Source: Epinephelus fuscoguttatus (taxonomy: Eukaryota; Chordata; Actinopteri; Perciformes; Serranidae). From it: 64,000 nt of DNA. The stretch spans positions 43,396,322-43,460,321 of the forward strand of contig NC_064753.1 of assembly GCF_011397635.1 (NCBI RefSeq). Direction: 5' to 3'. This document shows positions 58,501-64,000 of the stretch, piece after piece. Within the stretch, counting starts at the first letter, position 1; each line of letters starts with the position of its first letter. The position numbers and the translations under genes were made by a program. Under the pieces are notes generated by a model. It did no database searches and was not told the origin of the DNA. It saw nothing but the letters and a program-made list of their open reading frames with translations.

Positions 58501-59560
58501 GCCAGGCTGTGCCAGTTTGATCTGGCATCGTTTTCTTTGCCAGATATACCTGGTTGCGTCGTGCCTGTGCCTCAATAGGGTTTTAAGTGAAAGCCTCAGG
58601 TATCCCTGGTTCCACTTTCACAGATGGTTTTACTTATTTTGTCTCACAAGTCCTCTGTGTGTGCGTGTACACACTTGACATCCGCTGCACCTGTTGACAG
58701 TTCTGTATGACTTACATCTTTATCATTTTATAAGGTTTGGTGACCTCCTATAATTCCCAGCACAGTCCCACCCAGTTTTACCCTGAACAGAGGTCTCTAT
58801 AGTCAGAAGAAGTGAAAACATCTGGGTGGGTCTGAATGTACTTCTTCTTCCAATGTTGTGCTTGTGGGAACTTGATTGATTTTGGAGCTGGTGACTCTTG
58901 AAAGCACTGACTCTTTGCTTTCACACCAAGTTGTTGCTGAGTAAGGTTGTCCATTTTTGCTTCACCGGAGAGGTTTACATCCGTCGGTACCCTGAGACTT
59001 CAAGAAAGGGACATTTCCCACTCAACCTTGCTGACTGTTTGTACACAGATGTTTGGTTTCATGACTGGCAGACATTTCTGAGTACAACTTTTTCACAACC
59101 CACCAACGCTGTCGCTGACGATGACAAGAACTGGGATGTTGCTGCATTTATTTATTTTTTTAGGCTTTGTGATTGTTCTCAGCACAGTGTTGCTAATAGG
59201 ACTGTAGCGATTCATCGTGTAGTCTATGTCAGACAGTTGTGGAAAATGGTTAATATGATATCCAACACCTGTGTTAACATATTGAAATTGCTTATTTTCT
59301 CTAACCAGGGGTCCAAAACCCAAAGGTCCTCACTTAACAATCATAGCAGACTGAGAACATCAGCAGATATGCTCATTTGAGGATCTGGAACCAGTATTTT
59401 TTAGCATTTGTGCTTTAAAAAGGATTAAATGAGTAATTAATTATTTAAATTCTCGCAGATTAATTTGCTGTTGTTTGAACGATGGATGAATCGAGTAGTT
59501 GTTTCAGCACCAGTTGCTAAATAATCTCAAATTAGTTGTTATATTCACACTAGAGCTGGG
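58501..59560. other. No gene recognised
   Basis: The + strand ORF 58898-59380 (160 codons) has no domain, biased composition or splice context that I could support. It may lie in the first intron of whatever starts near 58000. Confidence 0.35.
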
Positions 59561-59825
59561 TGATATGGTCAAAAATCAAAGTATGACAGTATTTTTGGCC
59601 AAACACTTTTATCAATATCGTTGGATATTGCAAGGATATTGATGGACCATTGGTGTTTTCACAAAATACTTACACAATGAAATTTCAGCGTGGGTAAACG
59701 CATATAATAGAACAGCCAGAACAGTCTGTTAAGTTAAGAAAAGTACATAGTTTTACTGTAATGCAGCCTTTAAAAAAAAAAAAGAAATAGACAACACTAA
59801 AGATGTTATGATATCCAAAATCTTA

Positions 59826-61322
59826 AGGCCCAAATACCAAGCTGACATCAAAGAATTAGTGGTGACGAAAGCTGACTGTTGCCAAAAAGTTGTCCTCCAA
59901 CACACTGCAAATACTATAGCAAGTGGCTATCTTGCAGGTATGTTCTGCGCCTGCGTGAGAGGAAATATATCTCCATTCTAGCCAGCGGCAGTAGTTTGTA
60001 TTCGTCATTGAAAAAATAAAACTAGAAGACCAACAGGATGGACTAAGTCGCTAGTTAGCCAGTTAGCTCATTAACAGCACATCCCTATGTTGAAAGTAGG
60101 GGTGCACTGAATTCATTCAGATTCAGATTCAGAACACTTTATTAATCCCCTGGGGGGAATTGTTTTTGTTCCAATGCTCCGTGCAAAGTAGAAATAGAAA
60201 TACAGCATGAATGGAAACAAGAGATAAAGATGAAGATATAAATAAAATACTAAAATAGACAATGAAATAAATAAAATAAAATATTAAAGTAGACATTAAA
60301 ATAAAATAAAATAAAATAAAATAAAATAAAATATTAAAGTAGACAATAAAATAAAATAAATAATAAAATAAAATAGTAAAATAAAATAAATAATAAAATA
60401 ACGGACGGATTAAAATGTCGGCAGTGTGGCGATATTTTAGTCCGTCAACACACTCGCATTTGTGACTAAAATAGTTTTGTGCGGGCAAAATAAATCATTC
60501 AGCACGCTGTGTGAGTACAGATTTCAACCAGCAGCAGAAACGAAATGGCGAATCCCACCAGTTGTGGGTTGAACGGGGGTCGCAGACACGGACAGGAATA
60601 CGTATTCCTGTCAAATACGACGGCGCATTATAACGGCTTACCGGCGACGGAGAAGACCGGCTCCAGGTGAATAACTTGTTGTCATGACTGCCCAAAAGTA
60701 CCTGAACAGCTGCGTGATACTACTCAGAACCGTGATACTTTAACTGGTATCATACCGTGGGTCCCAATTTTGGTACCCCCTCCAGATTAGTACTGGTGGT
60801 ACTAATCTGGAGGGGGTTCATCTGCAAAAACTAATGAAAAACTAAAAAACGGCATTTGGTACTCGGTATTCGGCCAAGCGTTTAATATTATTAGGCTTCG
60901 GCCACAAATTTTCATTTCGGTGCATCCCTAGTTGAAAAAACAGATATTTATTGTTTACGTGTGAATAACACAAAGAAATATGAGCAGTTTTTCTGATAAA
61001 GAGCTCAATGGCTAACAAAAATAATGTTGCCACTGTAAAAAAAAAAAAAAAAAAAAAATCAGTCTCACTCCTTCATGACTTGAGTCATTTGTTAGCTTTC
61101 CTCACCTCCATTTCTGTTTTTGTGCACTGAGCTGAACTGCTAATCTCATGGATGGGCTCTGCAAGCTCCATCTTCGATTCAACTTGTCAGCCAAAAAACA
61201 GCCGACAAGGGCCGACTAGTGCCAACTTGCAGGGCAGGCTGCAAAAACTAGGGTGACAGTCGTCCACTGATGGACTGACATTGACCATCAGCCAATCGTT
61301 GGCTTGGTGTGTCTGGCCCTAA
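59826..61322. mobile_element. Non-autonomous DNA element, family shared with 16866-17692
   Basis: The left end (GGCCCAAATACCAAGCTGAC, ATCAAAGAATTAGTGG) and the right end (CAATCGTTGGCTTGGTGTGT, CTGGCCCT) are inverted relatives. It carries extra material in the middle: a repeat tail at 60120-60170, an (AAATA)n array, and a poly-A run at 61036-61060. Confidence 0.6.
60229..60402 (+). repeat. (AAATA)n/(AAAATA)n simple repeat
   Basis: A long run of ATAAA units broken by TATTAAAGTAGACA blocks repeated about three times. A preceding CACTTTATTAATCCCCTGGG motif suggests that it is the tail of a retroposon. Confidence 0.85.
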
Positions 61323-62443
61323 GATAATATCTGGTTTTGTATCTCACTATATCAGTATGATTGCCTAACTCTAATATTCACTGATTTTGGGTGTTAGCAA
61401 GTTTGTCTCAGCATTACAAAACTAGTTGAATTATAGCACGGTGTATCGTGGGTCAAATTGAGATCTGACTAGTTGACATGTAAGAGAAGAATTGCCCCTG
61501 TCTTTTAATTCAGATGCTAATGTGTACTATTGACTTGTGAGTTATAATCAACTATAGTAGGTTGTTATGACCAAACTAGATCCATTATGTGTTGTGGCTT
61601 TATTGTCACACACTCTGCAAGTAGATTATATACTGAGCAGAGCATTTCAGCGGTGACTGCTGGGATAATAACATGAGGTTAAAATAGTGTGGTTGAGAAA
61701 AAGTGTTAAATATAAAAAAAAAAGCATTTGGTGTTATTCAGTGCTTTATTGATTTTGCTGGCACGTTGATTTCTTTTCCAGTAGTCTACGAAAACATGCT
61801 CATGGACAAAGGTGACTGGCTGATGATAAGATGCAGGGGACATTGGACTTGTACAGAGAGATCCGCGCGGGGATGACATGAGGTTACAGGCACAGTCGAA
61901 ATGCTTTACAACCAGAGAATGTGAATTCACCCAATAAAACTTGATCCATTTGATTACGAGACCAGTTGTCTCTTAGACTTATGATCCACCATGGTGACAC
62001 AACATATTGATTTTTGGTTTCTCAATATGTGAATATGAGACCTGTTCTTAAAGGTATTCATGATGCATCCAAGCTAGATGTACAGTTGAATTGCTTTTGC
62101 CAAATTTTATGTTGTTTTTCGCTGTGTGACATTTTTGTGGGGAAGGCTTTAAGTGGTAACTGCCTTTACAGAGCGGGATCTGAGGCAGTGAACCACAGTA
62201 CTCTTTATATTTAGATTAAAAACTGGAGAAAAGTCAGGGTCATCCTTAGGTGTCTGTGTGTTACGAGGTTGTTTGAGGAAAACGGGCTGCTTATACTAAA
62301 AGAGGAAAAAGACTGGCGCACCACAGCCCTGTGGGGATTTTAAAGCAATGCAAATGACCAATAGTAACCTCTTGTGTTCCCTCTTTCACCCTCCCTCCCT
62401 CTCTCTCTCTGTTTTCCCCTCTGTCTCCCATTGGGCATTGTAG

Positions 62444-62644
62444 AAAGGGACTCTCCTTCTTTCCTACTCACTGTCTTCAAGATACCGCGTCATTAAACTT
62501 CTGCCCAATAAGTCACTGGGGTTTTGGCATCCTCAAGGCTCATCAGCCAAGCCAGTCCTCCATCAGCGCAGGGATATCGATAAGACTGTGGTTGTGGACT
62601 CACATGGGCAGGATGCATAGACGATAAACATATCAACTTCAGAG
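62444..62644 (+). other. Candidate internal non-coding exon
   Basis: A long pyrimidine tract (about 62380-62430) and TTGTAG precede 62444; the stretch ends CAGAG followed by GTAAGG at 62645. These are strong splice signals on both sides of a 201-bp segment with more GC than its surroundings. All three frames contain stops, so it would be a 5' UTR exon, perhaps of the gene starting near 58000. On human 11p14 the next gene after ARL14EP is MPPED2, but nothing in the sequence proves that identity. Confidence 0.35.
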
Positions 62645-63150
62645 GTAAGGTCAAGTCCAATGCTGTGCCTGTCACAGAGTCACTGTTGCAAATTAATTTG
62701 AGCTAAATGAGGCTTTGTCTCAAAATGTCCTCCTCTTTGTAATTTCGGCATTAACTGACGTTGCCAGGAGCAAATTGCTTTGTACTAGTCATGTTGTTTT
62801 TAGTGGAAAAATTAAGGATATCATTGAGAAATCCCAGTGGAATTTCATTCTTTATATGCAGCAAATTGGAGCCAGTGTTGCTAAATGCTGACATGGATAT
62901 TTTAAAGGCAAACATAGTATTACTCATAGTCATATTGTGTTAGTTAGCCAACATTCAGAGTAATGTGCAGATTGCAGTTACGTCAGCGGGCAAGTAGGGT
63001 CATAAAAACTGACACTTGGAGTAATAGCATATAGTTTGCAGGCAGGAGTGTCGCGATGCACTGGTATAGACATTAACCATGGTATTTAAAAATGAAAAAT
63101 TGATATGTTAATAATACACATATGATGACATCGTGTTAATAATCCAGCAC

Positions 63151-63347
63151 TTTTTTTTTTTTTTTTTAGATTTTTTGGGGGGGCTTTCTAGCCTTTTTTT
63201 AATGTATAGGACAGACGAGCGTGAGGGGGAGAGAGAGAGAGGGAGTGACATGCAGTAAAGGGCCACAGGCCGGAGTCGAACCCGGGCCGCTGCGGCAACA
63301 GCCTTGTACATGGGGCGCCTGCTCTACCACTAAGCCACCAGCGCCCC
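63151..63347 (-). mobile_element. tRNA-derived SINE (family B), - orientation, 12-bp target duplication
   Basis: On the - strand it starts GGGGCGCTGGTGGCTTAGTG and contains GAGCAGGCGCCCC, CAAGGCTGTTGCCGC and an intact B box (GGGTTCGACTCC), ending in an A-rich tail (T run at 63151-63168 on +). ATAATCCAGCAC flanks both sides (63139-63150 and 63348-63359), so the insertion is fairly recent. Confidence 0.92.
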
Positions 63348-63359
63348 ATAATCCAGCAC

Positions 63360-64000
63360 CTTTTAAATAATTTACATTCTCACTTTCTCCCTCTCTCCAC
63401 CATCGCCATCGAGTTGCCTTTTTATCATTATCGCAAACTCCTTTAGCCAAAATAATCGTGTTGTGAAAATCGGATATAGTGGCCGCCCTGGTTGCGAGTG
63501 GTGAAATGAAATATTACCTGTTGCAACTTTCACATAACCAAAAGAAGAACAACTTTAGCTTTACGTAAATGTTCATTTATTTAAAACCATCTTACTTCAG
63601 AGTACTTTAATTAAGATAGATGCGGTGTGCATTTATGCGTGAGGAACATTAGCGTAACTTCACTGATTGTATTTCAAAAGCTAAAAGTTTGGGTCTGTGT
63701 CCTCTGTCAAGTTTATAACTGCCCATGTTGTTAAAAAAACAATTTAACAGTACAGATCAATATTGAATATTATCAGTGGGTCATTTTCTGCAGTACGTGT
63801 GCACATTCTCGCTCTCTCTTATCGGTTATGTTCACTACAGTCATTCTGCAGCTCTCCTCTTCAAACCACGTTATAGCCCTGTTATATTTATCTTTTAATG
63901 AAAATTTTAACTTGTGCTAGGATTGCCAAGGAATCAGATTTTCGCAGTACAATAACCGTCTCAGAAAATACTGGGTTTCATGGTATCACAGTATCTCAGA
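63360..64000. other. No gene recognised
   Basis: AT-rich sequence at the window end, with no exon or named repeat. The last 60 bases (GTATCACAGTATCTCAGA) resemble a dispersed-repeat edge. Confidence 0.35.

Larger units (their letters stand above)
59562..61375. repeat. Dispersed repeat (AGAGCTGGGTGATATGG end) split by a DNA element
   Basis: 59562-59825 (AGAGCTGGGTGATATGGTCA, CAATATCGTTGGATATTG) is an abundant fish repeat. Its other end (GATAATATCTGGTTTTGTATC, CTATATCAGTATGATTGCC) resumes at 61323 after the inserted element at 59826-61322. Confidence 0.5.

Noticed and set aside
58898-59380. 160-codon + strand ORF
   Set aside because: No recognisable domain, no splice context and ordinary AT-rich composition.
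1-64000. CRISPR array, operon or bacterial-type system
   Set aside because: Nothing of the kind; the spliced genes, SINEs and LINEs show a vertebrate nuclear genome. The regular repeats are minisatellites or transposon parts.

Overview
This window is nuclear DNA of a bony fish, most likely a spiny-rayed (percomorph) teleost. It has intron-containing genes, a teleost-type follicle-stimulating hormone beta subunit, tRNA-headed SINEs, Tc1, Harbinger and other DNA transposons and MITEs, L2/Rex-like non-LTR retrotransposon fragments, and AT-rich unique sequence. There is no sign of bacterial or organellar DNA. Only two genes can be read through completely; most of the remainder is dispersed repeats, many nested inside one another. 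Gene 1 is fshb on the + strand (TATA box near 19105, probable non-coding exon ending 19218, coding exons 20052-20210 and 21630-21833, AATAAA at 21892). It encodes a 120-residue precursor with the 12 cysteines of glycoprotein-hormone beta subunits, but I find no N-glycosylation sequon in it. Gene 2 lies on the - strand (ATG at 53043, stop at 47988-47990, five coding exons, all splice phases compatible). Its 220-residue product has an N-terminal THAP zinc finger and a C-terminal cysteine-rich ARL14EP (ARF7EP_C) domain. ARL14EP is also next to FSHB on human 11p14, so the pair is conserved synteny, while the THAP-ARL14EP architecture differs from the human protein as I know it. Two tandem ETS sites sit just upstream of its start. 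Layout: 1-19000 holds unique sequence plus a Harbinger-like element with a Myb/SANT fragment (about 3868-4551), a degenerate IS630/Tc1-type transposon with a minisatellite in its transposase (5098-7047), a long-armed foldback element (9515-10511), an L2-like fragment (12776-13437) and a nest of elements (16558-18255). 19000-22000 is the fshb locus. 22500-31900 has a tetranucleotide array and a three-level transposon nest (27925-30493). 32000-41100 has remnants of a TRIM/B30.2 gene, a hairpin-like minisatellite, SINEs and an unidentified coding relic. 41260-47610 is another nest (dispersed repeat containing Harbinger containing L2), a possibly twin-primed L2 copy and a Tc1 relic. 47680-53200 is the THAP-ARL14EP gene. 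53490-57550 is a cluster of Rex1-like LINE pieces. 57700-58600 is a CpG-rich, GCTAGC-rich stretch that may be the promoter or first exon of a further gene, followed at 62444-62644 by a candidate non-coding exon. The most interesting finding is the THAP-ARL14EP protein: a DNA-binding domain fused to a factor best known as a small-GTPase effector but also reported in chromatin complexes.
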